From a bacterium (GTDB taxonomy: Bacteria > Armatimonadota > Zipacnadia > Zipacnadales > UBA11051), in NCBI GenBank assembly GCA_030604405.1, contig JAUVVY010000001.1, forward strand, positions 186,001-250,000: a stretch of DNA of 64,000 nt, written 5' to 3'. The notes below the pieces were generated by a model that was not told the origin of the DNA, did no database searches, and saw only the letters and a list, made by a program, of their open reading frames with translations. The translations under genes and the position numbers were made by a program. Positions 34,144 through 43,935 of this stretch are shown piece after piece; position 1 is the stretch's first letter; every line of letters begins with the position of its first letter.

Positions 34144-37100
34144 TTAGCGTTGTATCTGTAGGGTGCCGATAGCCTTTGCCACCGACCCGTCGTCGGCCTT
34201 GGCGACCACGCAGACCAGATAGCGTCCCCTCGGGACCCGGGCGCCGTTGTCGGCCCGCTGATCCCACAGTACCACATTGGCCCCGCCTGGCAGCAGGCGG
34301 TCAGCGGCCAGTCTGCGCACACTGCGGCCGGAGATGTTGAGTATCTCGACATCCACTGCGGCGTCCTGCGACAGCGTGAAACACACCTGTGCCCTGCCGG
34401 CACCGGTGGCCATTGCTTGCAGCCCGCTGACTGTGAGTGCAGAAGCGCCTCGTTCACTTGCAACTACCTCAAAGTGCCGAGCATTGTGTTCCGCGTCAAG
34501 CTGATAGCTGTAGCCGGTGGTGGTCCGCATATTGATACTGCGGCCGGCTTCGACATCCGTCAGCTTCAATCTGTACGACGTCGGCACCTGGCTCAAATCC
34601 GGCCAGCTCAATCGGACGGTTTGTCCCGGCTCGGCGGCTGTGACCCTTACCTGCCATGTACCCGAGCCATCTACCGATTTGACGAAACTTGTGGCACTAT
34701 AGTTCCTATCGGCGGTGGCGACGGCCAGGTTAACTGCTCCGTCGAGTGGCGGCGGGCTGACTATCCCGGAGAGCTTCGCCGCCTGCGGGTTGACACCGAT
34801 GAAATTGTCAGTGTCAGCCGCGTCGCCGGCCTGTGCGACCAACTGCAGGGCCCAATGATCCTCGTCAACCACTGCTTCGGACCTCGCGGCCTGTCTGCTT
34901 GATGCAATCCCGACCGTCGGTCGCGGCAATTGTAGTGTGCCCTGTTCAAATGCCAGGAAGTAGAAGCCTTCGTCCTTGGGCAGTGCGTCTTCGGCAAAGT
35001 CCATGTACTCGCTTATCAGCTTGTAACTGCGGCTGGGTGGGTCATAGCGCCATATATAGTCCCGCGTGTAGCCAATGCTATTTGACGCAGCCAGATCCAT
35101 CTCGGCTCCAAAGACGGTAACCATAGCGCCCGCGATCGGCATCTTCTCACCGTAGGGATTGCCGAACTGGTTCCAGCCCGCGGAGAAGTCCACAGAAACA
35201 CTGCCCGGCGGCGCGGGGATGCCGCTGATGTTGAGCACCTTCGCAGTCGGGGTGCGATACCAGAAGCCCCGGCCAAGCTGCTGCTCCAGGAACGCAGCGT
35301 TGGGCGACTCGGAATAGACGACATAGTCCCCGTCGTCGCCCAGAGTGGGATTCCAGCGGGCCAGTGACAGGTCGGCGGGGTCATCCACCCCGAAGATGTC
35401 GCCCATGTTGCTGTTGTGGGGTACCGCGCCGATGGCGATCATGCTCAGCCCCGGCGCAAAGACGACCGTAAAGTTGGGGCTGGCGACGACCGGCCCCACA
35501 CAGATAGCCTCGGTGATCTCGTTGGGCTCCAGCTCGTCGTCTTGGACGGTGACGGCGTAGTAATACTCCGTGCCGTCAACGACTTCTTCTTCAGCAGTCT
35601 CGGGGTCGTCCTCGTCAACGTAGCTCTTCTGGTCGCCGTCGGTGATGATCGCTATCGGCTGTTCCAGGGCGGTTACATTAGTGAACGGCGCCTCGGCCCG
35701 CCACACCCGGTAAGCCCCGAAGTCATCGGGCGGACTGTAACTGTTCCAACTCAGCGAGATAGCCCCGCCGTCATCACCTTGAACATCGTCGGCGACCAGA
35801 TCGCCCTCTTCAAGCGCCGCTGGCGCGGTGTCGTCGCGGGCTTCCGCGGCCATGGTCGGGTCGGTGAAGACTTCGGTGGAGGCGTCGCGAACGCCCACAC
35901 GATAGTAGTATGGCGTGTAGTCAGTCACCGGGCTGTCCACATAGCTTGTGATGCCCGGGTCCAAGCTGGCCAACGTGACAAAAGAGGCTTCTTCGCCGGT
36001 TGCAGAGCGCTGCACCCGGTAGCCGATGACATCGTCGAAGCCTCTGCCGTCATCAGCCGATGGCGACCATGCCACCGAGATGCTGCCGCCGTCATCGTTG
36101 GGTGTGTCGTAGGCTGCAACAGTGCGTGGCAGTGCAGGTGGGATGTCCTGCAGGCAGTTCTGGGTATTGACCCGCCCCGCCCCCATCATGCCCACGAAGC
36201 TGGGGTTCATGTCATCTATGTTGTCCGCGGCAGCCCTGATCTGCTTGACAATTCCGGCAGGAGGCATTGCCGGGAAATGCGCCTGAATCAGGGAGACGAG
36301 GCCGGCAACCACGGGACAGGCCATCGAGGTGCCACTCGCGCTTGCGTAAGGATTGATGAAACCGAGTTCCGGCTGGTCAGGATCGTAATAGTACGTACTA
36401 AGGATATCCTGTCCGGGGGCCATGACATCCACGAAGTTGCGCGATGAGCTGTCAAGGTTACTGAAGTATGTGACACCGTCGTAGCGGTCGGTGGCGCCGA
36501 CGCCGATGACGTTGTTGTCGGTAAACTCGGGCCCGTCGTTACATACTGGTGACATCCAGTATCGCGGGTCGTCTGTGAACGCGTAGCCGTAATTGCCGGC
36601 GGCGGCGACTACGGTGACGCCGGCTTCTACGGCATCGACAATCACCTGGGTCCATTGCTCATCATAACCCCCAGCGAGGCTGAGGCTGATTACCCCCGCG
36701 CCGTTGGCGACCGCGTATTGGACGCCGGCTATAATGGTGCTGCTGAACGCGCCACCGTCGTCGGCGAATACCTGGACGGCCATCAGCCGGCAGTTCCAGT
36801 CATGACCGGCCACGCCCTCGCTGTTGTTAGTCATCGCGCCGATAATGCCCGCACAATGGCTACCGTGAGCTGCAGTATCATCCACATAGCCGTTTTCGTC
36901 GTCATCCTCGCCGTTTGGTGTCGGCATCGGGTTATTGTTGTTCTCGGCAAAGTTCCAGCCGTACACGTCATCTATGTAACCGTTGGCGTCATTATCCACA
37001 CCATCGTCGGGGATCTCGCCCTCGTTGATCCATATCCGAGCCATGAGGTCGGGATGGTCTAGATCAATGCCGCTGTCAACTACCGCGACGATGGAGGTTG

Positions 37101-37620
37101 TGCTGCCGGTCTGCACGTCCCAGGCCTCCTCAGCGTGAATCAGAGGCCAGTGCCACTGCTGGCTGTACCTGGGGTCGTTGGGAACGCGCAAAAGATACAT
37201 GAGCCGGTCAGGAGAAGCCAGCCCTACCTCGGGCCTGCCGTTGAAGTCATCAACGGCTTCGACGACGCCTTGGCCGGCGGGGAGTTCGAGCAAGAAGAGC
37301 TCGCCGTCGGGATAGGTGCGGAGAATGCTGGTGCCCGTGTCCGCAAGCAGCGCCTCCACTTCGGCTGGTGTTATGCCCGTGCGCATGCGCACGAGTATCT
37401 GGCCGGACGCCGCCAGATCAGGAACTGTGCGCACAGTGCCCCCCGGGCCGGGAGCTCTTAACATGCGAGGGGAGACTTGCTCCAGCCTCACCTCGCGCCC
37501 CATCTGAGCCACAGCCGCCTGCGTGATCAGTGTGGACAATACGATCGCAACCAATAGGGCGCGTACACACAAACGCCCAACGCCAGTTTCTGGCCTCAGT
37601 ACTCGGCCGGAGTTGATCAC
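34144..37620 (-). CDS. Large secreted subtilisin-like protease (S8), paralogue
   Basis: About 1158 residues, starting at a GTG (37620) with AGGAGG 9 nt upstream; the longer frame to 37857 would run through the promoter and is rejected. Signal peptide LLVAIVLSTLITQAAVAQ. Catalytic residues: Asp in AVVDSGIDLDHPDL, His in AAHGSHCAGIIGA, Ser in GTSMACPVVAGLVSL. The catalytic domain carries calcium-loop-like acidic inserts (NGEDDDENGYVDD). Two FN3-like modules (NDDGGSISVAW, GDDGGAISLSW) and a FlgD-like C-terminal domain (VEILNISGRSVRRL, GRYLVCVVAKADDG) follow. It shares the full architecture with the downstream gene, a tandem duplication. Probably degrades extracellular proteins for nutrition. Confidence 0.9.
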   Translation of the reverse strand: MINSGRVLRPETGVGRLCVRALLVAIVLSTLITQAAVAQMGREVRLEQVSPRMLRAPGPGGTVRTVPDLAASGQILVRMRTGITPAEVEALLADTGTSILRTYPDGELFLLELPAGQGVVEAVDDFNGRPEVGLASPDRLMYLLRVPNDPRYSQQWHWPLIHAEEAWDVQTGSTTSIVAVVDSGIDLDHPDLMARIWINEGEIPDDGVDNDANGYIDDVYGWNFAENNNNPMPTPNGEDDDENGYVDDTAAHGSHCAGIIGAMTNNSEGVAGHDWNCRLMAVQVFADDGGAFSSTIIAGVQYAVANGAGVISLSLAGGYDEQWTQVIVDAVEAGVTVVAAAGNYGYAFTDDPRYWMSPVCNDGPEFTDNNVIGVGATDRYDGVTYFSNLDSSSRNFVDVMAPGQDILSTYYYDPDQPELGFINPYASASGTSMACPVVAGLVSLIQAHFPAMPPAGIVKQIRAAADNIDDMNPSFVGMMGAGRVNTQNCLQDIPPALPRTVAAYDTPNDDGGSISVAWSPSADDGRGFDDVIGYRVQRSATGEEASFVTLASLDPGITSYVDSPVTDYTPYYYRVGVRDASTEVFTDPTMAAEARDDTAPAALEEGDLVADDVQGDDGGAISLSWNSYSPPDDFGAYRVWRAEAPFTNVTALEQPIAIITDGDQKSYVDEDDPETAEEEVVDGTEYYYAVTVQDDELEPNEITEAICVGPVVASPNFTVVFAPGLSMIAIGAVPHNSNMGDIFGVDDPADLSLARWNPTLGDDGDYVVYSESPNAAFLEQQLGRGFWYRTPTAKVLNISGIPAPPGSVSVDFSAGWNQFGNPYGEKMPIAGAMVTVFGAEMDLAASNSIGYTRDYIWRYDPPSRSYKLISEYMDFAEDALPKDEGFYFLAFEQGTLQLPRPTVGIASSRQAARSEAVVDEDHWALQLVAQAGDAADTDNFIGVNPQAAKLSGIVSPPPLDGAVNLAVATADRNYSATSFVKSVDGSGTWQVRVTAAEPGQTVRLSWPDLSQVPTSYRLKLTDVEAGRSINMRTTTGYSYQLDAEHNARHFEVVASERGASALTVSGLQAMATGAGRAQVCFTLSQDAAVDVEILNISGRSVRRLAADRLLPGGANVVLWDQRADNGARVPRGRYLVCVVAKADDGSVAKAIGTLQIQR

Positions 37621-37679
37621 GGTAGATCTCCTCCTGTTGCTTTGTTCTGGCTTCTCTCGAAGGACGAAGTAGCCCTGAT

Positions 37680-37706
37680 AGTATAACCTATCGAAGCACG
37701 TGTCAA
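37680..37706 (-). promoter_or_regulatory. Putative sigma70 promoter for the subtilase genes
   Basis: On the minus strand TTGACA (37706-37701) is followed after 15 nt by TATACT (37685-37680), about 60 bp before the GTG start at 37620. Spacer is short but both hexamers are strong. The plus-strand porin promoter lies next to it, so this 300-bp gap is a divergent promoter region. Confidence 0.5.
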
Positions 37707-37738
37707 CAAGTAGAGTATTAGATAGACTCAAGGATGTA

Positions 37739-37767
37739 TTGACGTCGAGTAGCTGAATCTGTATCAT
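37739..37767 (+). promoter_or_regulatory. Putative sigma70 promoter for the porin gene
   Basis: TTGACG (37739-37744), 17-nt spacer, TATCAT (37762-37767): five of six matches in each box with ideal spacing. It would leave a 5' untranslated region of about 155 nt before the porin ATG at 37929, long enough for regulation, though I see no known riboswitch in it. Confidence 0.55.
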
Positions 37768-37928
37768 GTATGGTGTTGTCTGCAAGAAAATCTGAGATGG
37801 GCGCCTGCGGGCAAGACCTGAATCAGGGTGGGGAACAAAGGAAACAAGCCCTGGCATTTTGCGAAATGTCGCAGGTTAGAGGCCCAGAAGTGCGGCGCCG
37901 CAAACACTGTCTGGGAGGGACAGATGAG

Positions 37929-38966
37929 ATGAAAAAGTATGTAGTGCCGATGATGGTGGTACTGGCCTTTGTGATTGCGGCCTGTGCCAGCGCCCAGGGC
38001 AACTGGGCGGAGAGAGTCAGCATATCTGGCTATTTGCAGTTCAGGTATGAGGGCGGCGACGAGCTGCCTGCGACGATGGATGATCCGGAGGACTTCAGTC
38101 TCCGCCGCGCCTTCTTCAACATCGCGGCGAGTGCCGGCGACAGAACTAACGTGGTATTGACACTCGCGACGTTCGACCGCCTTGAGGACGTAGGCGCTCT
38201 CAACTACAGCACCGACGATCTGATCGTGTACAACCTGTTTATTGACTACCAAATCAATGATCAGTGGTCAGCCAGGTTCGGCCAGGTTCCGACCTACTTC
38301 GGCCTGGAGACGTGGCAGCAGTCCTGCGATCGGCTCGCACTGGAGCGGGCGATGATCCTGGAGGGCGATTGGGCCGGCAGCAACGCGTCGGGCTTCTACT
38401 TCCTGGGCCCCTCTGACCGCGGTGTGTGGCTGAAACGTGCCGGCGAAGAGAGACAGCCAGATGTCTATCTAGGTGTATGCAACGGCCAGGGCCGCGCCAG
38501 GGACGTCAACAGCAGCAAGAACTACACCGTGGACCTGAAGTGGGAGCGCGACTGGGGTATCTGTGGCGTGAGCTGGTTTGACGGCGACTTGACGGTCGGC
38601 CCTCCCATCGGGGAGCAGTCCCGCGATGCCATCAACGCTTACGTGAAGTTCATGCGCGGCCCCTGGGACGTTCAGGCCGAATGGGCCGACGGCACGATGT
38701 TCGGCTTCGACCGCGACGGCTGGTATATCCAGGTGGCCAAGGTCCAGGAGGCCAAGGATTGGACACCTTATTTGAAATATGAGGAGCTCAATTCTGCGGG
38801 TCCGGGCACCCCGCTGGACTATGAGGCCATCCACGCCGGTGTCGCCTGGCAGCTCGACGGTAACAACGAGGTAACGCTGCAAGTCTCGGACATTGACTAT
38901 ACGCCGGGCGCCGGTCCGACCACGGAAGCGGTTAAGTTCGGCCTTTCGTGGCAGGCCGGATTCTAA
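37929..38966 (+). CDS. Outer-membrane porin, phosphate-selective porin O/P-like
   Basis: About 345 residues. Signal peptide MKKYVVPMMVVLAFVIAACASAQ, then ISGYLQFRYEGGDE, DFSLRRAFFNIAASAGDRTNV and alternate polar/aromatic strands through DAINAYVKFMRGPWDVQAEWADG to a C-terminal ...FGLSWQAGF. The terminal Phe and preceding strand are the outer-membrane assembly signal. Family OprO/OprP-like barrels form trimeric anion or substrate-specific channels; the substrate here is not predictable. Its presence is the best evidence that the host is diderm. The ATG at 37929 has GGGAGGGA about 9 nt upstream; the ORF from 37770 is too long. A strong terminator follows. Confidence 0.85.
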   Translation: MKKYVVPMMVVLAFVIAACASAQGNWAERVSISGYLQFRYEGGDELPATMDDPEDFSLRRAFFNIAASAGDRTNVVLTLATFDRLEDVGALNYSTDDLIVYNLFIDYQINDQWSARFGQVPTYFGLETWQQSCDRLALERAMILEGDWAGSNASGFYFLGPSDRGVWLKRAGEERQPDVYLGVCNGQGRARDVNSSKNYTVDLKWERDWGICGVSWFDGDLTVGPPIGEQSRDAINAYVKFMRGPWDVQAEWADGTMFGFDRDGWYIQVAKVQEAKDWTPYLKYEELNSAGPGTPLDYEAIHAGVAWQLDGNNEVTLQVSDIDYTPGAGPTTEAVKFGLSWQAGF

Positions 38967-38991
38967 GGGCTACGGCCCTGCAAAGTGCGAG

Positions 38992-39019
38992 GAGGCCGGC
39001 ATCAAGCCGGCCTCTTTTT
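38992..39019 (+). terminator. Intrinsic terminator after the porin gene
   Basis: GAGGCCGGC (38992-39000), 5-nt loop, GCCGGCCTC (39006-39014), then TTTTTC. A perfect 9-bp GC-rich stem with a U tract on the plus strand, 25 bp after the porin stop and before the convergent L,D-transpeptidase gene. Confidence 0.93.
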
Positions 39020-39038
39020 CTGTGTGTTCGCGTCGGAA

Positions 39039-40103
39039 TCAGAAGATGTACACAGGCATGCCGACGGGGACCATTTGGTACAGGATCTTAGCATCGCCGC
39101 GGTGCTGGCGAATGCAGCCGTGCGAGGCCGGGCCGCCCAGCCGGCGATAGAAGCGCGGCGAGGTGGCGTGAATGCCGTGGCTGCCGGTGGAGGTAATCTG
39201 CAGCCAGTAGGGCATCGGGCAGTGGTATGCACGACTCCATGCGCAGGGGTCCTTGCGAAATACCTTACCCATCGCGCCTCGTCGCCTGTCGTATGAGCCC
39301 GGGTGCATCAGAGGCGTCCAGTAGCCCCCGCGCCCCGTGGACACCATGTGCATGCGTTTGACGCGCGCGTCAACGTAATAGTACAGCCGCTGCTTGCGCT
39401 TGATTATCGCGACGCACGTAGAAGCAATGTTGGCAAGCTCTCTAGGGCGGAACCGCACGCCGATTTCGTCGGAGGCCAACAGCTTGCTGCCCGCGTCGTA
39501 GCCGGCGATGCGGATGCGAAAGGCGGAGCTGTCCATCCACGGCACCGCTGCCCAGCGGAATTGGCCATCGTTGGCGATCATCGGAGTGACCAGAGCGCCA
39601 AAGCGGCCTCGGGAGCGGCCCGCCAGCTTGCAACGGTCGTAATAATAGTAGATGCGCACTTGCGCGATGGGCCGGCTAGCCAGCCATCTGAGCGTGACCG
39701 GCGCGCCCTCGATCCACTCCTCCTCAGGCTGGGGGGAGATGAAGACTATGCGGGGCTCGCCCAGCAGATCGGGCTCAATCCGTAACAGCGCCAGATCGGC
39801 GCGGCTCGAGGCGGGCGGCAGATCGTCAATATCGCCCATCCATGTCGGCTGCTCAAAGCCCTGCGCGACCGGGTCATCCGGCGGCAATGGCTCGACCGGC
39901 AAGTCTTCCTCGGCGCGGCTGACAGTCGCGGCCTGCGCCGACTCGGGTGTCCCTACCTCGTCTTGCTGCAGTGTGTAGGCGGGGTGAAATTCCTGGTCCG
40001 CCGGCAACGGCTCGACCGCAACATCGCTGCTCTGCGGGGCAACAGCAGCTCCCGCAAAAACCAGCGCAGTGATGACTATAGCCAGTGCTCTTGACAATAA
40101 CAT
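39039..40103 (-). CDS. L,D-transpeptidase (YkuD domain)
   Basis: 354 residues. Signal peptide (RALAIVITALVFAGAAVA), an acidic Pro-rich linker, an Ig-like or beta-rich middle (ITLRWLASRPIAQVRIYYYYDR type) and a C-terminal YkuD domain with GRGGYWTPLMHPGSY, ITSTGSHGIHATS and the catalytic SHGCIRQHRGDAK (Cys in SHGC-x-R). L,D-transpeptidases make 3-3 cross-links in peptidoglycan or link lipoproteins to it. The start ATG at 40103 precedes the signal peptide. It converges on the porin and shares the intergenic region with its terminator. Confidence 0.9.
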   Translation of the reverse strand: MLLSRALAIVITALVFAGAAVAPQSSDVAVEPLPADQEFHPAYTLQQDEVGTPESAQAATVSRAEEDLPVEPLPPDDPVAQGFEQPTWMGDIDDLPPASSRADLALLRIEPDLLGEPRIVFISPQPEEEWIEGAPVTLRWLASRPIAQVRIYYYYDRCKLAGRSRGRFGALVTPMIANDGQFRWAAVPWMDSSAFRIRIAGYDAGSKLLASDEIGVRFRPRELANIASTCVAIIKRKQRLYYYVDARVKRMHMVSTGRGGYWTPLMHPGSYDRRRGAMGKVFRKDPCAWSRAYHCPMPYWLQITSTGSHGIHATSPRFYRRLGGPASHGCIRQHRGDAKILYQMVPVGMPVYIF

Positions 40104-40151
40104 CAGCCTCGAGATGTGCAGAATCTGTTGCGAGTATTGCTGGCTCGGTGG

Positions 40152-41114
40152 CTACAACGGCTGACGCGCCAACTGCTCGACTTCCTGCCACGTCGGCAAG
40201 GACTGCATGTCAGCACAGCGGCTGATGCGCAGCGACGCAGCGTCACAGGCGATGCGTCCGATCTGGTGCGGTGGCAGGCCCGCCAGATACGCGGCGACAA
40301 GCCCGGCATGGAAAGTGTCGCCGGCGCCGATGTCGTAGGTTACCTCTACCCGCCTGGCCGCGATAGTGTGCAGCTCGCCTTCTCCATATAGATATGCCCC
40401 GTTTTCGCCATCGGTAATCGCAATCAGCTCGGGCCCCATTTCAGCAATTGCGGCCGCCGCCTCGGTGGGATCGCGCGTACCAGTGAACAGCAGCGCCTCC
40501 TCGCGGTTCATCAGCACAATGTCGGCCAGCGCAAAAGCCTGCTGCTGGATCTCGGCGATCTGTTCGGCCGGCGCCTGCCATGAGCCGGGGCGATAATTGA
40601 GCGCATAAACCACCTCCTGCCCGGCAGCCCTGGCATTTCGTGCCGCCTGCATGGTGGCATCCCGCAGCGGCTGCTTGCGGATTGTGGCCTCACTGAAGTC
40701 GAAAATCTGCGCCCGTCCAATAGTCTCCGGGCCGAGTTCCTCTGCCCGCAAGCTGGCCATCGGGTCGCAATAGCCGGCAAATCGGTAGAAATAGAATCGC
40801 TTGGCCCCGGCCTGATCCATCCAGCAGAAGGACACGGGGGTAAGCTGCCCCTCCACGGCGCGCGCAAGGCCCTCGGTTACCACCCCGAAGCTGTTGAGCT
40901 TGCCCAGCAGCCACTGTCCCAGTTCATCGTCGCCAACACGGGTGATGAAGCCGGTCTTGATCCCCAACCGCGCCAGGGCGGTGGCGAAATTCGATGCAGC
41001 CCCGGATGGCAGGGCCAGGTACTCATCGGCCCGGGTCAGGTCGAGTCCGCTCTGCTGCGGGGTCATCTCCACCAGGCACGAGCCCAGCGCGATTACCTGC
41101 AAATCCGGCGTCAA
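40152..41114 (-). CDS. PfkB-family carbohydrate kinase
   Basis: 320 residues. N-terminal LPSGAASNFATALARLG (the substrate-binding GG/GA motif region) and the C-terminal ATP/anion-hole signature VTYDIGAGDTFHAGLVAAYLAG with catalytic Asp in GAGD. The family phosphorylates sugars such as fructose, ribose, 2-keto-3-deoxygluconate or nucleosides; the exact substrate is open. The start is a TTG at 41114 with AAAGGG 9 nt upstream. It lies between the L,D-transpeptidase and the divergent glycosidase-like gene and has no evident sugar-pathway partner beside it. Confidence 0.88.
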   Translation of the reverse strand: MTPDLQVIALGSCLVEMTPQQSGLDLTRADEYLALPSGAASNFATALARLGIKTGFITRVGDDELGQWLLGKLNSFGVVTEGLARAVEGQLTPVSFCWMDQAGAKRFYFYRFAGYCDPMASLRAEELGPETIGRAQIFDFSEATIRKQPLRDATMQAARNARAAGQEVVYALNYRPGSWQAPAEQIAEIQQQAFALADIVLMNREEALLFTGTRDPTEAAAAIAEMGPELIAITDGENGAYLYGEGELHTIAARRVEVTYDIGAGDTFHAGLVAAYLAGLPPHQIGRIACDAASLRISRCADMQSLPTWQEVEQLARQPL

Positions 41115-41277
41115 TATACCTATCCCTTTGACACTGTGAATATCTGCGGATAGGGTAACCTATTCGCTAGCCGGCTGGCCGTCACCTGCCGCGATAGTTC
41201 GTACAAGACAGGACTCACTGGCAGTACGGGCGAATCCATTAGGGGGAAGTAGTTGTTCAGGAAGGGAATGGCGGAAC

Positions 41278-43893
41278 ATGCAATATCGCATTTGCATAAT
41301 TGTCGCACTGCTCTCGATCTGCGCCGCAGGGCCGATCTGGGCTCAGGCTGCGAATGAGAATCTGCTGGCTAACCCGGACCTGGCCAGGAATATTGAAGGC
41401 TGGGTGCGGCATGAGGGCACGAGACTGCAATGGGATGAGGCACGCGGCAAGGCGGCGCCGGGCAGCCTGATGGTGCCGGGCGAGGGCGGCAGGCAAGCAG
41501 CGGTGCAGCAAATCGAGCTCGCCGAGCCGTACAACTGCCTGGAGTTCTCAGGCTGGTGCTATTGCGAGCGTGTGGACGGCGATAAGCCCATGGCAGCTCT
41601 GGATATCGGCATCACGCTGGACAATGGACAGCTTGTATGGTTTGTGCCGATGGGTGCAAAATTGTCCAAGGGCGCGACAGACTGGCAGCAGCTTGCTGGC
41701 CGCTATCTGGCTCCTGAGGGGCGCAAAGTTGCAAGCCTCAAATTCTTCTGCCTCAACTACCGCAACAGTGCGCCGGCGTGGTTTGATGATCTGTCTTTAC
41801 GAGCCTCGCAACTGAAAGTCGAAGCCGCCGAGGTCACTATCCTGGCGGCAATGAGTGTTGAGGGCAAAGAGCGCGAGGCCAGTTTGCGGGCTCTGGGCGA
41901 GTCGATGGGCCAGGAGCTGGCCACGTCGCCGTTGGTGCCGTCGGCGGACGAATGCAAGTTACTGATCGTGCCCGAGTGGGAGAACAGTGACAGGTTCCTG
42001 GAGCAGGTTAAGACCTTTTCATACAGCGGCGGCCGCGTGCTTTTGGCCGACCTGCCGACTGAAGGCACCGGGCTGGCGATGTGGTATTGGCTCTTTGGCG
42101 GCGTCCAGAGAGACGAAATAGTTGCCGACAGCAGTGGGATGGCTGCGGCATGGGCGCCGGAGTACGAGCCGTCATCTCAACAGCTTGCCGAGGCCATGAA
42201 GAGTGTGCTGGCCGCCGAGCCAAAGTTGCCGCCGGTGCCAGAGCCGGCCGCAGCTTGGCCTGCCCCGAAGTTGAGCTTTGACAAGCACGCGGTGTACGTT
42301 GACGGCAGGCCGACACTGCTTTTTGCCGCCGGGGCGTACAGTGTGGGCGCGGACTCGACCGACCCGCCTGCCGACATGGCTGAGTTTGCCGAATTGGGCA
42401 TGAACGGGGTCGTGCTGTACGTAAAGACCGACTATCCTGTCGAGGATTTGGGCAGCGTACTGGATGCGGCCCACGAGCACGGCCTGTATTGCCTGCTTTA
42501 TCTCCGACACGGGCGTGGTACGCATCATCCCGGTCGTCCGTGGCGGGCCGAGTGGATTGCGAAATTCTCCGCGCTGGCCGGTCACCCGGCGTTCCTGGCC
42601 TGGCTCACCGGCGACGATGTGTTTGGCCGCCACCAGGATATGATGATCCGCACACGAGAGTTAATCCGGCACTATGACAAACGCGCGCTGATCTGCATGA
42701 CGCTGATGGACCTGCGCAGGCCGGAGCGACTCGAGCCGCCACACTGGCGACGCTGGGACGAAGCCTTCGACTTCCCGGTGCCCTACGTCTATACCTTACA
42801 GCGCGGCGAGGGTTTTCGGACAGCCAGCGCCATGCTGGGCGGTCTGATTGACCTGCAGCGCCTCAGTGACAACGCCGCCGAATGTTTCCCCGAAATGCCG
42901 CACTTTCAGTGGGTCCAGGCGCACATGCAGCAAGATATGTGGAAGAAGCTGGGCCTGGCGGTGCAGGAGCGGTGGCTGCCCACGCCCCAGCAGCAGGCGT
43001 TGCTGGTATTGCATGCGCTTGCAGGCGGCGCCGACGGTCTGCTCTATTTCATGCATCGGTCTATCACCGCGCAGGCAGGGGGGCTGGGTCGCCGCTGGCA
43101 GCTTAAGGTGCTGCATCACCAGCTCAAGCCGATTTCTGAAATCCTACTGCTGGGTGAGAAGCAGCATCTGGAGGTTGAAGGCGAAGCGGCCGCGACCCTG
43201 TTTGATACCGGCCAGCAGGCGGTCATTCTACTGCGCCGCGTGCATGATTTCGACCAGGCGCAGGTCAATATCGGCAGCCCGGTCGCGCTTACTCTAAAGC
43301 TGCCAGAGAAGTTCAACGGCAAGCGCTTCGTGCGAGTCACGCCGCTGGGCACGGAGGCATCGGCGACCGTACTGGATGCGAAGCTGACATTTGAGGCTTT
43401 TGTCGGCTGGGAGATTCTGGCGGCCTCAGCCAATGAGGATGACATAGCCGGCTGGGATGCGGCACTGCACGAGAATTCGGCGGCCATCCGCGAGGCTGTT
43501 ATCGAGATTCTACGGGATACCTATCTGAAGACGCAGGCGGTGATACAGGTGCTGGGCAAAGCCGACCTGACCTCGCCCCAGGCACGGGAATTGATGAAGG
43601 AATTCGCGGATTTGGAGGGCTTTCTGCCGCAGGCGGACCTGCCAGCCGATGAATTTGTGCAGCTTGCCGAGGCGCTGCGCCGCGTACTTGGCCGAGTGCA
43701 GGAGGCGCATCTGTCTCAGGCGGGCGCTTTCTGGGCTGCCCGCTCGAAGGAGCCTCTGCCTGAGGCGGCTCGCACTTTCTATGGGCTGCCTTACTTCTAT
43801 CAGCTAGCCGGGACCAATCTGGGTTACGAGCCGGGCCTGATGGGTAAGATGATTGCGGAGTCGAGATCGCAGGACGCGGACAAAGAGCGCTGA
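41278..43893 (+). CDS. Secreted glycoside-hydrolase-like protein with N-terminal carbohydrate-binding-like domain
   Basis: 871 residues. Signal peptide (IIVALLSICAAGPIWAQA), a galactose-binding/CBM-like domain (NLLANPDLARNIEGWVRHEG, WFDDLSLRAS at its end), a flavodoxin- or GATase-like region (KLLIVPEWENSDRFLEQ), then a TIM-barrel-like domain entered at FDKHAVYVDGRPTLLFAAGAY with FAELGMNGVVLYVK, LVCYLRHGRGTHHPG-like turn and FLAWLTGDDVFGRHQD; C-terminal helical stretch. The D-D or E residues that would act as acid/base are not certain. Family resembles GH2/GH42-like barrels; specific activity is not claimed. It reads towards the ubiquitin-like operon but has its own weak ribosome site (GGAAGGGAA). 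Confidence 0.65.
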   Translation: MQYRICIIVALLSICAAGPIWAQAANENLLANPDLARNIEGWVRHEGTRLQWDEARGKAAPGSLMVPGEGGRQAAVQQIELAEPYNCLEFSGWCYCERVDGDKPMAALDIGITLDNGQLVWFVPMGAKLSKGATDWQQLAGRYLAPEGRKVASLKFFCLNYRNSAPAWFDDLSLRASQLKVEAAEVTILAAMSVEGKEREASLRALGESMGQELATSPLVPSADECKLLIVPEWENSDRFLEQVKTFSYSGGRVLLADLPTEGTGLAMWYWLFGGVQRDEIVADSSGMAAAWAPEYEPSSQQLAEAMKSVLAAEPKLPPVPEPAAAWPAPKLSFDKHAVYVDGRPTLLFAAGAYSVGADSTDPPADMAEFAELGMNGVVLYVKTDYPVEDLGSVLDAAHEHGLYCLLYLRHGRGTHHPGRPWRAEWIAKFSALAGHPAFLAWLTGDDVFGRHQDMMIRTRELIRHYDKRALICMTLMDLRRPERLEPPHWRRWDEAFDFPVPYVYTLQRGEGFRTASAMLGGLIDLQRLSDNAAECFPEMPHFQWVQAHMQQDMWKKLGLAVQERWLPTPQQQALLVLHALAGGADGLLYFMHRSITAQAGGLGRRWQLKVLHHQLKPISEILLLGEKQHLEVEGEAAATLFDTGQQAVILLRRVHDFDQAQVNIGSPVALTLKLPEKFNGKRFVRVTPLGTEASATVLDAKLTFEAFVGWEILAASANEDDIAGWDAALHENSAAIREAVIEILRDTYLKTQAVIQVLGKADLTSPQARELMKEFADLEGFLPQADLPADEFVQLAEALRRVLGRVQEAHLSQAGAFWAARSKEPLPEAARTFYGLPYFYQLAGTNLGYEPGLMGKMIAESRSQDADKER

Positions 43894-43935
43894 GGCGAAC
43901 CGCTGAGAACGACTGGACCGGCACCACGCATTTCT

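Noticed and set aside
37770..37928. N-terminal extension of the porin ORF
   Set aside because: The extension would put the -10 box of the promoter inside the coding region; the ATG at 37929 has a ribosome site and signal peptide.
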